Source: Marinobacter flavimaris (GTDB lineage Bacteria > Pseudomonadota > Gammaproteobacteria > Pseudomonadales > Oleiphilaceae). Taken from it: 64,000 bases of DNA. The position numbers and the translations under genes are program-made. Within the stretch, counting starts at the first letter, position 1. Every line of letters starts with the position of its first letter. The stretch is from the NCBI RefSeq assembly GCF_002933295.1, contig NZ_PSSW01000001.1, positions 62,001-126,000 on the forward strand, written 5' to 3'. Below, one piece after another: positions 42,523 to 53,608 of this stretch. The notes under the pieces were generated by a model. It was given only the letters and a program-made list of their open reading frames with translations, did not search any database and was not told the origin of the DNA.

Positions 42523-44166
42523 TTACTGCAACTGATCCCGAATCAGTTTCTTGTTGATCTTGCCAACACTGGTCTTCGGAATATCTTCCACGAAATCAAT
42601 ATGCTCCGGGATCGCCCATTTATTGATCTCGCCGCTTTCCACAAACTGCTTCAGATGGTTCTGGATATCCTCGGCACTGGCTTGCTCGCCCGGCTTCAGG
42701 GTGACCAGAGCATGCGGGCGTTCGCCCCATTTCTCATCGGGCACGCCCACCACCGCAGCACCGGCGACAGCGGAATGCTGGCTGATCAGGTTTTCCAGAT
42801 CCAGTGAAGACAGCCACTCACCACCGGTCTTGATCACGTCCTTGATGCGATCCTTGATGGTGATTGTGTTGTCCGGCTCCATGGAAGCTACGTCGCCGGT
42901 GTGAAGCCAGCCACCTTCCCAGAGCTGCTCGCCTTTCTCGGGCTCCTTGAAGTAACCCTGGGTCAGCCATGGCGCGCGGGCCACGATCTCTCCTTTGGCC
43001 TCGCCATCATGGGGGACCGGATTGCCTTCGGGGTCCACAATTTCCAGCTCAACCATGGGCGTCGCAATACCGGTCTTCACCCGGATCGCAGTTTGCTGCT
43101 CAAGAGGCAGTTCCAGGTCTTCGGGCTTCAGGTGCGACGCGCAGAGCAGCGGACAGGTCTCAGACATGCCGTAGGCGGTGTAAAGTTTGATGCCGAGCTT
43201 GGCCCCGGCGTCGCAAAGCCCTTTGGTGAGTGCGCTGCCGCCGATCAAGACGTGCCAGTTGCTCAGGTCGGCCGTCTTGATGGATTCGGTGGCCATCATC
43301 ATCTGCATGATGGTGGGCACGCAGTGAGAGAAAGTCACTTTGTGTTCCTTGAGCAGATCCACCAGCAGCTCAGGCTCATAGCGGCCCGGATATACCTGTT
43401 TGATGCCCATCATGGTGGCGGCATAGGGCACGCCCCAGGCATGCACATGGAACATTGGCGTCACTGGCATGTAGACCGACGAGGAACGCATCAGCGGCAT
43501 CTCGTCGAATGACGCCACGGTGCCCGTCATGGCCAGCGTGTGCAGTACCAGCTGGCGGTGGCTGAAGTAGACACCTTTGGGATTGCCGGTGGTGCCCGTG
43601 GTGTAGAAGGTGGTCGCTACACTGTTTTCGTCGAAATCGGGGAAGTCGAACTTGTCATTGGCCCTGGCGAGAAGGTCCTCATACTCCCCGACAGCCTCAA
43701 CAGGTGCCTGTTGTGCGGCATCGCTGTCGGTGAGCTGGATCCAGGTCTTGACCGTTTTGATCTCGTCTTTGACGGCCTCGATGATCGGGAGGAAATCGTC
43801 GTGAACCAGAACCACATCGTCTTCGGCGTGATTCATGGTGTAAACGATCTGGTCCGGGGACAACCGGATGTTGACGGTGTGCAGAATGGCGCCAATCATC
43901 GGAATGGCAAAGAAGCACTCCAGGTACCGGGGGGTATCCCAGTCCATGACCGCAACGGTATCGCCCGGTTTCACGCCGGCATCGGTCAATGCGTTTGCCA
44001 GACGGTGAATGCGCTCGACGAGATCCGTATAGGTGTACTTGCTGCGGTTGGAGTAGACAATTTCCTGGTCTGGATTGTACCTGGGGCCCGAGAGCAGGAG
44101 TCGTTTGATCAGCAGCGGGTACTCATAGGCGTTTTCAGCCGGGGGTAGAATGCGTGTCTGTGCCAT
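42523..44166 (-). CDS. Medium/long-chain acyl-CoA ligase (AlkK-like)
   Basis: A 547-residue ANL enzyme. YTTGTTGNPKGVYFSHRQ is the P-loop (near residue 189), YTAYGMSETCPL the A5 motif, LHTGDVASMEPDNTITIKDR the ribose-binding and hinge segment, and KTSVGKINKKLIR holds the A10 catalytic lysine. The pattern matches the AlkK/LcfB-type group used for medium-chain fatty acids rather than the other ligase in this window. Start preceded by GAGG. Monocistronic, with its own terminator. Confidence 0.87.
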   Translation of the reverse strand: MAQTRILPPAENAYEYPLLIKRLLLSGPRYNPDQEIVYSNRSKYTYTDLVERIHRLANALTDAGVKPGDTVAVMDWDTPRYLECFFAIPMIGAILHTVNIRLSPDQIVYTMNHAEDDVVLVHDDFLPIIEAVKDEIKTVKTWIQLTDSDAAQQAPVEAVGEYEDLLARANDKFDFPDFDENSVATTFYTTGTTGNPKGVYFSHRQLVLHTLAMTGTVASFDEMPLMRSSSVYMPVTPMFHVHAWGVPYAATMMGIKQVYPGRYEPELLVDLLKEHKVTFSHCVPTIMQMMMATESIKTADLSNWHVLIGGSALTKGLCDAGAKLGIKLYTAYGMSETCPLLCASHLKPEDLELPLEQQTAIRVKTGIATPMVELEIVDPEGNPVPHDGEAKGEIVARAPWLTQGYFKEPEKGEQLWEGGWLHTGDVASMEPDNTITIKDRIKDVIKTGGEWLSSLDLENLISQHSAVAGAAVVGVPDEKWGERPHALVTLKPGEQASAEDIQNHLKQFVESGEINKWAIPEHIDFVEDIPKTSVGKINKKLIRDQLQ

Positions 44167-44205
44167 TACGTGTGTCCTCTTTCCCAGTTGTTGGTGTTAT
44201 CGCGA

Positions 44206-44246
44206 GAAACAGGAATAAATCTGACACAGATTGGCTGAAACAGGAA
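44206..44246. repeat. Ten-base direct repeat spaced 31 bp in the ligase upstream region
   Basis: GAAACAGGAA occurs at 44206-44215 and 44237-44246. The 31-bp period equals three DNA turns, so a protein binding both would lie on one face. It sits 40-80 bp before the AlkK-like ligase start. Candidate operator pair only. Confidence 0.3.
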
Positions 44247-44258
44247 CCGAAAAGGGTG

Positions 44259-44309
44259 AAAAAATGCAGAGCGAACGGTGGCTTAGGTGCGAAATCCGTT
44301 TCGCTCTGC
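44259..44309 (-). terminator. Rho-independent terminator after ppnP
   Basis: On the minus strand the stem GCAGAGCGAA...TTCGCTCTGC (plus-strand 44266-44278 and 44296-44309, one bulged base) is followed by six T residues (44259-44264). It lies about 45 bp beyond the ppnP stop. Confidence 0.75.
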
Positions 44310-44334
44310 GGACGCGCCCCTCAGGGGCAGCGAT

Positions 44335-44367
44335 ATTACTCGTAGGTGCGGAATTACTCGTAGGTGC
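44335..44367. repeat. Short tandem duplication at the ppnP stop codon
   Basis: ATTACTCGTAGGTGC occurs at 44335-44349 and 44353-44367, an 18-bp period. The right copy carries the last codons and TAA stop of ppnP, so the left copy is a duplicate of the gene's end just beyond it. In the ppnP frame it would supply a second TAA 18 bp downstream. Confidence 0.7.
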
Positions 44368-44635
44368 AGAGGTAAGCCGTGTCGATGTCGGTCTTTGCCT
44401 TGAAGCTGGCCTGACCCGCTACGTCAAAACTCTCGCCGGCACCGTAGGTCATCCACTCTTCCATGCCGGGGAGCAGCACAGTGAGGGCGCCGCTGATGAC
44501 GGTCATGGTTTCTTTCTTGCTGGTACCAAACTCGTACTCGCCCGGGCTGATCACGCCAACGGTGGCTGGCAGAGTCGAGGTCTGGAAGGAAATGGACTTG
44601 GCCTGGCCGTCGAAATATTCATTTACTTGCAGCAT
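44354..44635 (-). CDS. ppnP: Pyrimidine/purine nucleoside phosphorylase
   Basis: A 93-residue cupin protein, one residue shorter than E. coli PpnP. MLQVNEYFDGQAKSISF, TVGVISPGEYEFGTSKKETM and WMTYGAGESFDVAG are the family blocks. PpnP phosphorolyses many nucleosides. GAGGAG precedes the ATG at 44635; the longer open frame upstream is rejected. Followed by a terminator and a small tandem duplication at its stop. Confidence 0.92.
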   Translation of the reverse strand: MLQVNEYFDGQAKSISFQTSTLPATVGVISPGEYEFGTSKKETMTVISGALTVLLPGMEEWMTYGAGESFDVAGQASFKAKTDIDTAYLCTYE

Positions 44636-44705
44636 ATGCTGGCTCCTCGAATGTTGTGGGCAGCCTACTATACGGGAATTTCGTGCACTTCCAATGACAA
44701 AATAA

Positions 44706-45113
44706 TCAGCCTGAGCCGTCCTTGTTATTGTCGGGCACTGCTCGGTCTGTCTTGGTTTCAAGTCCGCTGTAAAGCTTGTGGGTGTCCGGATCGTATCGTT
44801 CCCGCAGTTCGTCCTTGGTGGTACCGCTCCAGAGCGAAATTCCGGTGAAGTAACCTGCCCGTCCAATGACATGAGCAGCGATGGGAGCGGTCAGAAGTAT
44901 AAACACGATGAAGGCGATTGCCCTTGCCGCGACCGCGCTGTCTGAAAAGTGCAGTGCTACCCCGGCCATCGTGAGTATCGCGCCCATCGCGCCTGCTTTG
45001 GTGGATGCGTGCATGCGTGTTGGCAGGTCTGGCAGTCTTACGATGCCGATGGCCGCAAGCACCATGAATGAGGCCCCTGCCAGCAACAGGATGGAAACGA
45101 AAATTTCACTCAT
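44706..45113 (-). CDS. mrpG: Mrp antiporter subunit G (operon 1)
   Basis: A 135-residue membrane protein with three hydrophobic segments (ILLLAGASFMVLAAIGIVRL, GAMGAILTMAGVALHF, AIAFIVFILLTAPIAAHVIG). LPDLPTRMHASTKAGAMG is the PhaG/MnhG signature. Start MSEIFVS with GGAGG 8 bases upstream, overlapping mrpF by 8 bp. The C-terminal tail of about 40 residues is longer and more charged than in the second operon's MrpG. Last gene of operon 1. Confidence 0.88.
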   Translation of the reverse strand: MSEIFVSILLLAGASFMVLAAIGIVRLPDLPTRMHASTKAGAMGAILTMAGVALHFSDSAVAARAIAFIVFILLTAPIAAHVIGRAGYFTGISLWSGTTKDELRERYDPDTHKLYSGLETKTDRAVPDNNKDGSG

Positions 45114-45378
45114 CCTTGACGCCTCCACGCTCCAGGAACCTGGCGAACCCTATTGCCGCGAGGAAAGCGGTGAGGGATATCACGATCGCCACATCAAGAA
45201 AACTGGAGACACCGGTATCAATGGCATGAACCCCAACGTAGCCAACCACCACGGAAGCAATCAGCTCAAGTGCAACCACGCGGTCCGCCAGGGAAGGGCC
45301 CCGGGTTAAACGGATGAAGGCAAAAAGTAACGCCAGGGACAGCATGAGATACACAATATTAATGGCGATTCCAAGCAT
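45106..45378 (-). CDS. mrpF: Mrp antiporter subunit F (operon 1)
   Basis: A 90-residue membrane protein with three hydrophobic segments; RLTRGPSLADRVVALELIAS is the MrpF signature whose Asp is conserved across the family. Small subunit needed for complex assembly. 9 bp after mrpE and overlapping mrpG. Confidence 0.88.
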   Translation of the reverse strand: MLGIAINIVYLMLSLALLFAFIRLTRGPSLADRVVALELIASVVVGYVGVHAIDTGVSSFLDVAIVISLTAFLAAIGFARFLERGGVKDE

Positions 45379-45387
45379 GGTGGGCTC

Positions 45388-45861
45388 CTAGCGCATAACC
45401 TTGAGGATTCGGTGTTCCAGTTCTCTCAGGTCATTTCTCAGCTGTTCCTCGTCCTGAAGAAACATGGCGTGGATGAAAAGCACCCGTCGATCATCGGAAA
45501 CATCCAGGCTGAGGGTCCCCGGTGTCAGTGAGATCACACTACTGACGAACATGATCTCCATATCGGTACGTGCCTGTAGCGGAAATGCGATCACACCGGG
45601 CTTCATGTGCCAAACCGGCGTGGCGACATCGTAGGCAACCCGCAGGTTGGATTTCACCAGCTCTTTCAGGAAAAAGGCCAGGAAGGCGATTAATCTCGGA
45701 ATTCTCCGGGAGTAGCCCTTCAAAGCGGGCACCTGGTTTTGCAGAACCATGAGCGCAATGTAGCCAAAGCAGAAGCCGGCCAGTAGGTTCATGGCAGTGA
45801 CGCTGCCACTGAGAACCACCCAGGCAATTGCAAGCAGCAGGTTCCAGAACAGGCCAATCAT
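45388..45861 (-). CDS. mrpE: Mrp antiporter subunit E (operon 1)
   Basis: A 157-residue membrane protein starting [40 protein letters not shown] is the MrpE hallmark. Its ATG overlaps the mrpD stop as ATGA, so the longer upstream frame is not used. Two N-terminal membrane segments anchor a cytoplasmic domain. Confidence 0.88.
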   Translation of the reverse strand: MIGLFWNLLLAIAWVVLSGSVTAMNLLAGFCFGYIALMVLQNQVPALKGYSRRIPRLIAFLAFFLKELVKSNLRVAYDVATPVWHMKPGVIAFPLQARTDMEIMFVSSVISLTPGTLSLDVSDDRRVLFIHAMFLQDEEQLRNDLRELEHRILKVMR

Positions 45862-47372
45862 TTCGGCGTCCCTCCAAGAACCGCTTCTATGTATAGCTGC
45901 GGGTTCATCAACTGGTCTGCGGCCGTCTCGGCCAGAACGTAAATTGGCTGGCCGTAAAGGCCAATAATGAGCGTGCAAGCCGCAAGCCCGACCACCGGCA
46001 CATAGTAGGCCCAGTTGTGCGTATTTTTAATCTCGCCGTTGAGCCTGCCGACATCGGTCACATGGTCGGGAACCTTTTTCCAGAAGACTTCCGCCCAGAT
46101 CTTGATCATTGAGTACAGGGTCAGCAAGCCAACCAGCAGAGCGATGGCAGAGATCACATATTCACTGGCCTCCAGGCTGGCTTTCACCACAATGAACTTG
46201 GCGAAAAAACCGGACAAAGGCGGAATACCGGCGAGCGAGAGCGCCGGAATCAAAAACAACAGAGCGAGGTACGGGCGCTGACGGTAAACACCGCCCAGGT
46301 TCTTCAGCTCATAGCTCCCAAGCAGACGGTAGGTGATACCGCTCACCAGGAACAGATTCGTCTTCACAATGATGTGGTGCATGATGTAAAACACGCCGCC
46401 AATCAGGGCCAGAGGCGTGAACAGCGCCAGCCCGAGCAGCATGTAGCCGATCTGGCTGACAATGTGGAAAGAAAGGATTCGCCGGAATTCGAACTGCGCC
46501 GCCGCGCCGAGAACGCCGGTCAGCATTGTCAGGGCCGCGGCCCAGAGCAATATGGTGTGTGTGTAGGCGACGTCCTGCGTGAAGATCAGCGTGAATACCC
46601 GATAGAGTGCGTAGACCCCTACCTTGGTCAGCAGCCCTGCAAACAGCGCTGAGACGGCGACTTGCGGCGTGTGATAGGAGGCAGGGAGCCAGAAAAACAG
46701 GGGAAACGCCGCCGCCTTGATGCCGAACGATACCATGAACATCAGCGAGACCACCGTCACCATGCCAGGGTCTTCCACGCTGTTCAGTTTCTGGGCGATG
46801 TCCGCCATGTTCAGGGTGCCCACCATCCCGTAGAGCAGGCCCACGGCGGAGAGGAAAATGGCCGACGAGAACAGGTTCAGGGTCACGTACTTGATGGCGC
46901 CTTCCATCTGGGCTCGCTCTCCGCCCAGGGTCAGGAGGGCAAACGATGCCAGCAGCATCACCTCGAACCAGACGAACAGGTTGAATATATCGCCAGTCAG
47001 AAAGGCTCCGGCTACGCCGGCGAGCAGCAGGTGCATCAGGGGGTAATAACCGAATTTTTCATGACCTTTCGGTGTTGAGGCCAGCGAATAGATTGCGATG
47101 GCAAGGCCGATAATGCCGGTTAGCACAATCATGATGGCGCCAAGAACATCGGACACCAGCACGATGCTGAAGGGCGCAGGCCAACTGCCCATTTCAACCA
47201 CCAGAAAACCCTGCTCAATGGTTGAACTCATGAGCCAGATGCCGGCTGCCAGCAACAGCCCGGTGGCAACAACTGCAAGGACCCGCTGAAGCGTGATGGA
47301 GCGCCAGAATGCCAGGGACAGAGCTCCGGCTGTCAGGGGTATCAGGATCGGGAGAACGAGTTCCGGGTTCAA
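45858..47372 (-). CDS. mrpD: Mrp antiporter subunit D (operon 1)
   Basis: A 504-residue polytopic protein of the NuoN/NuoM-like proton-translocating family, with about 14 hydrophobic segments. [40 protein letters not shown] and [16 protein letters not shown] include the conserved membrane Glu, Lys and His of the proton path. Overlaps mrpC and mrpE by four bases each. Confidence 0.9.
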   Translation of the reverse strand: MNPELVLPILIPLTAGALSLAFWRSITLQRVLAVVATGLLLAAGIWLMSSTIEQGFLVVEMGSWPAPFSIVLVSDVLGAIMIVLTGIIGLAIAIYSLASTPKGHEKFGYYPLMHLLLAGVAGAFLTGDIFNLFVWFEVMLLASFALLTLGGERAQMEGAIKYVTLNLFSSAIFLSAVGLLYGMVGTLNMADIAQKLNSVEDPGMVTVVSLMFMVSFGIKAAAFPLFFWLPASYHTPQVAVSALFAGLLTKVGVYALYRVFTLIFTQDVAYTHTILLWAAALTMLTGVLGAAAQFEFRRILSFHIVSQIGYMLLGLALFTPLALIGGVFYIMHHIIVKTNLFLVSGITYRLLGSYELKNLGGVYRQRPYLALLFLIPALSLAGIPPLSGFFAKFIVVKASLEASEYVISAIALLVGLLTLYSMIKIWAEVFWKKVPDHVTDVGRLNGEIKNTHNWAYYVPVVGLAACTLIIGLYGQPIYVLAETAADQLMNPQLYIEAVLGGTPK

Positions 47373-47716
47373 GTATCCGTATCCTTCATCTTGTCCAGGT
47401 CATCGGTTCCAACCACTTCGTAGGCACGACGGATCAGAACCACGGCGAACGCCAGGACGCTGAAAGCAATCACAATGGCGGTGAGAATAAGGGCCTGCGG
47501 CAGGGGATCGGCCACTGCTCCAACGACTTCACTCGCCCCCTCGGGAATCAGCGGTGGTGCGCCCCGGGTCAAACCCGCGACCACGAAAATCAGAAGGTTG
47601 GCCGCGTTGCTCAGAATGATCAGGCCAATGACGAGTTTGACGATAGAGCGGCGCAGCATCATGTATATGCTGGCTGTAAACAGCAGCCCAACGACATAGG
47701 CCATCAAGGTTTCCAT
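47369..47716 (-). CDS. mrpC: Mrp antiporter subunit C (operon 1)
   Basis: A 115-residue NuoK-like protein with three hydrophobic segments; [20 protein letters not shown] and [18 protein letters not shown] are the family blocks. Overlaps mrpD by ATGA and lies 34 bp after mrpB. Confidence 0.9.
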   Translation of the reverse strand: METLMAYVVGLLFTASIYMMLRRSIVKLVIGLIILSNAANLLIFVVAGLTRGAPPLIPEGASEVVGAVADPLPQALILTAIVIAFSVLAFAVVLIRRAYEVVGTDDLDKMKDTDT

Positions 47717-47750
47717 AACTGAGCCCCCTCCCTGGCAATGAATGCACGGT

Positions 47751-48172
47751 TCATTCGTCCGACTCCATCAGGCTGATCACAAAGGTCATCAGCGTGCCCA
47801 GTACGGCCAGGTACACGCCAATGTCGAAAATCAGAACGGTTGATAGTTTCAGGTAGCCTTCACCGGGGAGTGGAACCTCCCACCAGAGTGCGGTAAGCAT
47901 GGCCTGGCCAGTCCAGAAGGCAGGGATTGTTGAGGCGAGACCGAAGAGCAACCCGGCCGCCAGAATATCCCGGGGGCTGACACGCAGCAGCTTGCGGGTT
48001 GATTCGGCGCCAAACGCGAAGGCATAGAGCACAAACGCACTTGCCGCCACCAGTCCACCGATAAAACCGCCACCGGGTTCGTCGTGCCCGCGCAAAAGCA
48101 GGAACACCGAAAACATCAGTTGTAGCGGCATAATCGCGAGAGCGGCGGTGTGGAGTATGAGCGTATTGGTTT

Positions 48173-48176
<4 letters not shown>
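47751..48176 (-). CDS. mrpB: Mrp antiporter subunit B (operon 1, separate)
   Basis: A 141-residue membrane protein with four hydrophobic segments; [20 protein letters not shown] and [20 protein letters not shown] are MnhB signatures. Here it is a separate gene overlapping mrpA by ATGA, whereas in operon 2 the same domain is fused to the end of MrpA. Confidence 0.9.
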
Positions 48177-50482
<2,306 letters not shown>

Positions 50483-50597
50483 TCAAGGGTGCTCCTTTAA
50501 GACCCAAGTTAAAACGTCCTGCAGTTAACGGCGGTTTTTATAATCAGTATTTAATACGATTCCTTGGCACAAAAAGTTCTTGGACTTGTTGATTGAA

Positions 50598-50930
50598 TTA
50601 CTGGTCCCAGGGATGGCCCCGGGTGTTTTCTGTGGTGTTAACCTTCAAATGCATGGCAGCTTTTGCCAGGAAGTTGGCACTCACAGGGGCCGTCATGAAC
50701 AGAAAGGCCGTGATCAGGAATTCCTCAATACCGATGCCCTGTCCAAGTGTGCTGAAGTAGATCACAGAGCTGATGACGATGGCGCCCACTCCAACCGTGG
50801 TTGCTTTGGTGGGGCCATGAAGGCGAGTAAAGAAGTCCGGTAGGCGAGCCAGGCCAATGGCGCCGATCAGGGTAAATGCGCCACCGATGATCAAAAGCAG
50901 GCAGATGGCGAATTCAGCGTAGGGATTCAT
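50598..50930 (-). CDS. mrpG: Mrp antiporter subunit G (operon 2)
   Basis: A 110-residue membrane protein with three hydrophobic segments; RLPDFFTRLHGPTKATTVGV is the MrpG signature. Last gene of operon 2, 41 bp after mrpF. Shorter than the operon 1 copy, close to the usual family length. Confidence 0.88.
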   Translation of the reverse strand: MNPYAEFAICLLLIIGGAFTLIGAIGLARLPDFFTRLHGPTKATTVGVGAIVISSVIYFSTLGQGIGIEEFLITAFLFMTAPVSANFLAKAAMHLKVNTTENTRGHPWDQ

Positions 50931-50971
50931 CGGATGTTTCCTCCTGGAGCATTTGTGTGCCGGGTGCGGGC

Positions 50972-51241
50972 TTACTCAATGACGCTGCCCCGCTTCAGAT
51001 ATTTGGCCATGGCGACGGTTCCAACAAAGCCCATGACAGCAATCAGAAGAGCCGCCTCAAGGTACATGCGTGTTCCGAGTGTGAGGCCGAGCAGAATAAT
51101 CAAAGCAATGGCGTTGATGTAGAGCGTGTCGAGTGCCAGCACTCTATCGGGTGCATCCGGCCCCTTGATCAGACGGTATACATTCAGAAGCGCCGCCACA
51201 GTGACCATGGCAATGGTGATGTAGAGGGCGATGACTATCAT
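50972..51241 (-). CDS. mrpF: Mrp antiporter subunit F (operon 2)
   Basis: An 89-residue membrane protein; RLIKGPDAPDRVLALDTLYI is the MrpF signature. Its ATG overlaps the mrpE stop (ATGA). Confidence 0.88.
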   Translation of the reverse strand: MIVIALYITIAMVTVAALLNVYRLIKGPDAPDRVLALDTLYINAIALIILLGLTLGTRMYLEAALLIAVMGFVGTVAMAKYLKRGSVIE

Positions 51242-51726
51242 TGGAACATCTCCAGCAGAGGCTTCTCGTAGCGGGTTTTGATCGTATCGATAACTGTCTG
51301 GTCGTCCTCGGCGTCAAGCGCGTGAATCAGCAGCAGCTTGTTGTCATCGCTGACGTCAGCGCTCACAGTGCCGGGCGTCAACGAGATAGTGCTGGCCAGA
51401 ATCGTGATGGCCAGAGGGTGCTCCAGCTCCAGGGGATAACAGACAAATGCGGGACGTGCCGGCCGCGGGCTGAGGATGAGCCGTGCCACTTCAACACTCG
51501 CGATAACAATATCCCAGACAACGCGCAGGAGGTAGGCGGGGACTCTCCAGGCTTTGATGAATGCCGGCGGATCCGGCCAGAAGCCCTGGGTTATCTGCGG
51601 TATTGCCCATGCCAGGATCAGGCCCAGTACTGCGCTGCCACCGCTTATTCCGTCACTCAGAAACTGCCAGGTGATAAAAAGGGTAAGGCTCAGCCAGGGC
51701 TGGGGAAAACTCAGGCGATCAAGCAT
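51238..51726 (-). CDS. mrpE: Mrp antiporter subunit E (operon 2)
   Basis: A 162-residue protein with two N-terminal membrane segments; ASTISLTPGTVSADVSDDNK is the MrpE hallmark. Its ATG shares one base with the mrpD stop (TGATG). Confidence 0.88.
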   Translation of the reverse strand: MLDRLSFPQPWLSLTLFITWQFLSDGISGGSAVLGLILAWAIPQITQGFWPDPPAFIKAWRVPAYLLRVVWDIVIASVEVARLILSPRPARPAFVCYPLELEHPLAITILASTISLTPGTVSADVSDDNKLLLIHALDAEDDQTVIDTIKTRYEKPLLEMFQ

Positions 51727-53243
51727 CAGCTGTCCTCCCTGACCATCTTGGTTTGCAGGATCTCAATATAGGCATCCTTGTTGTGCAACTGTTCGGCCGT
51801 GGCATCGGTGTAGCGGGTAATCGGGCCAGCCAGCACAACGATCACCACTGCCAGTGCAGTCAGGGCACCGGCTGCGACAGAAATCCGGCCGTTGAGCGGA
51901 TCTGGCTTTTCCAGATGACCATCCACCGTGCGCCAGAAAACGATACTGCCAGCGCGGCTGTACGCGATAACGGTCAGGAAACTGCCGATCAGAAGTACTG
52001 ACCAGAGCCATGCCATTTCGGTTCCCGATTGAACAGATTGCAGAATCAGGACTTTGCCGAAAAAGCCACTCAATGGCGGAAGGCCAGCCGCTGCTACGGC
52101 TCCGACCAGGAACAGCACGCTCAGGAAAGTGCGGTTCTGCATTTTGGGGGCGGTAACGATTCGATCCTTGGCCGAGCCCCTTTGGTTGGCCACCAGCTCT
52201 GATACCAGGAACAGGCCGCCAACCGTCCAGGTGGTGCTCAAAAGATAGAACAGGGCAGCAGACAGACCGGCTTCGGACCCGAGCGAAATCGGTGCCAGCA
52301 AAGTGCCCACGGAAATGATGACCTGCCAGGCGACCAGGGTTTTCAGGCTGCCGGACCCCAGCGCACCAATAACCCCCATGGCGAGGGTGGCCAGGGCAAT
52401 GGGGAACAGCCAGTCCATGCCCAGATTGGCGAGTTCGCCGGCGTCGTCGCCGAAGATCAGCAGATACACCCGCAGAATGGCGTATATGCCAACCTTGGTC
52501 ATCACCGCAAACAGCGCGGCCACGGGCGCCGTGGCTTTGGAGTAGGCACGGGGTAACCAGAAGCATAGGGGTAGAATCGCGGCCTTGAGACCGAACACCA
52601 CCAGCAACATCATGCCGCCGGCTTTAACGATGTTCAGACCTTCCCCGGACACCTGCGGAATCTTGACGGCCAGGTCTGCCATATTGAGGGTGCCGGTGAC
52701 GCTGTAGATCATGCCAACACTGATAAGGAACACGGCGGAGCCTATCAGGTTCAGCACGACATAGTGCAGGCCCGGAACGGTCCTTACCGTGCCACCGCCA
52801 TGCATCAGCAACCCGTAGGAGGCAATGAGCAGCACCTCGAAGGCAACAAACAGGTTGAACAGGTCACCGGTCAGGAAGGCGATGTTCAGCCCCATCAGCT
52901 GGAACAGGAAAAGTGCATGGAACTGGCGGTTGCCTTCGTCGGCACCGCCGATCGAATAGATGTGACAGAACAGGGCCAGCACGGCCGTCATGACCAGCAT
53001 AAGTGCTGCGAGACGGTCCAGGACCAGTACGATCCCGAACGGTGGCTGCCAGTTGCCGAACGCATAGATGCGATAGCTGCCGTCGTCTGCCAGTACCAGA
53101 AGCACGATGGCGGAAACCAGCATCAAAACGGTTGTAGCCAGTGCCAGGGTGCGGCGAAGACTGATGGGTGCATAGCCCATGAAAGCCTGAAGAATGCCGC
53201 CTAGCAGCGGAATCAGAACAGGAGCGGTAAGCCAGTGGTTCAT
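51726..53243 (-). CDS. mrpD: Mrp antiporter subunit D (operon 2)
   Basis: A 505-residue NuoN-like polytopic protein. LLIASYGLLMHGGGTVRTVP and LPLCFWLPRAYSKATAPVAA are the conserved proton-path helices. It diverges markedly from the operon 1 MrpD (for example AYSKATAPVAA against [11 protein letters not shown]; and LLSTTWTVGGLFLVSELVAN against [20 protein letters not shown]), so the operons are old paralogues or of separate origin. Confidence 0.9.
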   Translation of the reverse strand: MNHWLTAPVLIPLLGGILQAFMGYAPISLRRTLALATTVLMLVSAIVLLVLADDGSYRIYAFGNWQPPFGIVLVLDRLAALMLVMTAVLALFCHIYSIGGADEGNRQFHALFLFQLMGLNIAFLTGDLFNLFVAFEVLLIASYGLLMHGGGTVRTVPGLHYVVLNLIGSAVFLISVGMIYSVTGTLNMADLAVKIPQVSGEGLNIVKAGGMMLLVVFGLKAAILPLCFWLPRAYSKATAPVAALFAVMTKVGIYAILRVYLLIFGDDAGELANLGMDWLFPIALATLAMGVIGALGSGSLKTLVAWQVIISVGTLLAPISLGSEAGLSAALFYLLSTTWTVGGLFLVSELVANQRGSAKDRIVTAPKMQNRTFLSVLFLVGAVAAAGLPPLSGFFGKVLILQSVQSGTEMAWLWSVLLIGSFLTVIAYSRAGSIVFWRTVDGHLEKPDPLNGRISVAAGALTALAVVIVVLAGPITRYTDATAEQLHNKDAYIEILQTKMVREDS

Positions 53244-53608
53244 TTACCGTTTACCTCCTCTTCCTGTTCCGGAGCAGGCGATTTGTAGGGCTGTTTACCA
53301 TCCACGTGGTCGTCCTCGTTGTCCGCCAGGTTGCGCAGTGACAGGACGACAACGAACGCGGTCATGGCGAAACCAATCACGATAGCAGTCAGTACCAGTG
53401 CCTGTGGCAGCGGGTCGGAATAGCTCGCAGCCGTTCCGAGGACCGGTTGCTGGCCGGTCGCCAGGCGACCGCTGGAGAAGAGAAAGAGGTTCACCCCGTA
53501 GGACAGCATGGTCAGTCCCACCACGACAGGAAAGGTGCGAGCCCGCAGAATCAGATAAACGCCGGATGCCGTCAGGGCACCAATGACCAGCGCAAAAACA
53601 AGCTCCAT
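53240..53608 (-). CDS. mrpC: Mrp antiporter subunit C (operon 2)
   Basis: A 122-residue NuoK-like protein with three hydrophobic segments; VVVGLTMLSYGVNLFLFSSG and DPLPQALVLTAIVIGFAMTA are the signatures. A charged C-terminal tail (EEVNGK end). One-base overlap with mrpAB and ATGA overlap with mrpD. Confidence 0.9.
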   Translation of the reverse strand: MELVFALVIGALTASGVYLILRARTFPVVVGLTMLSYGVNLFLFSSGRLATGQQPVLGTAASYSDPLPQALVLTAIVIGFAMTAFVVVLSLRNLADNEDDHVDGKQPYKSPAPEQEEEVNGK

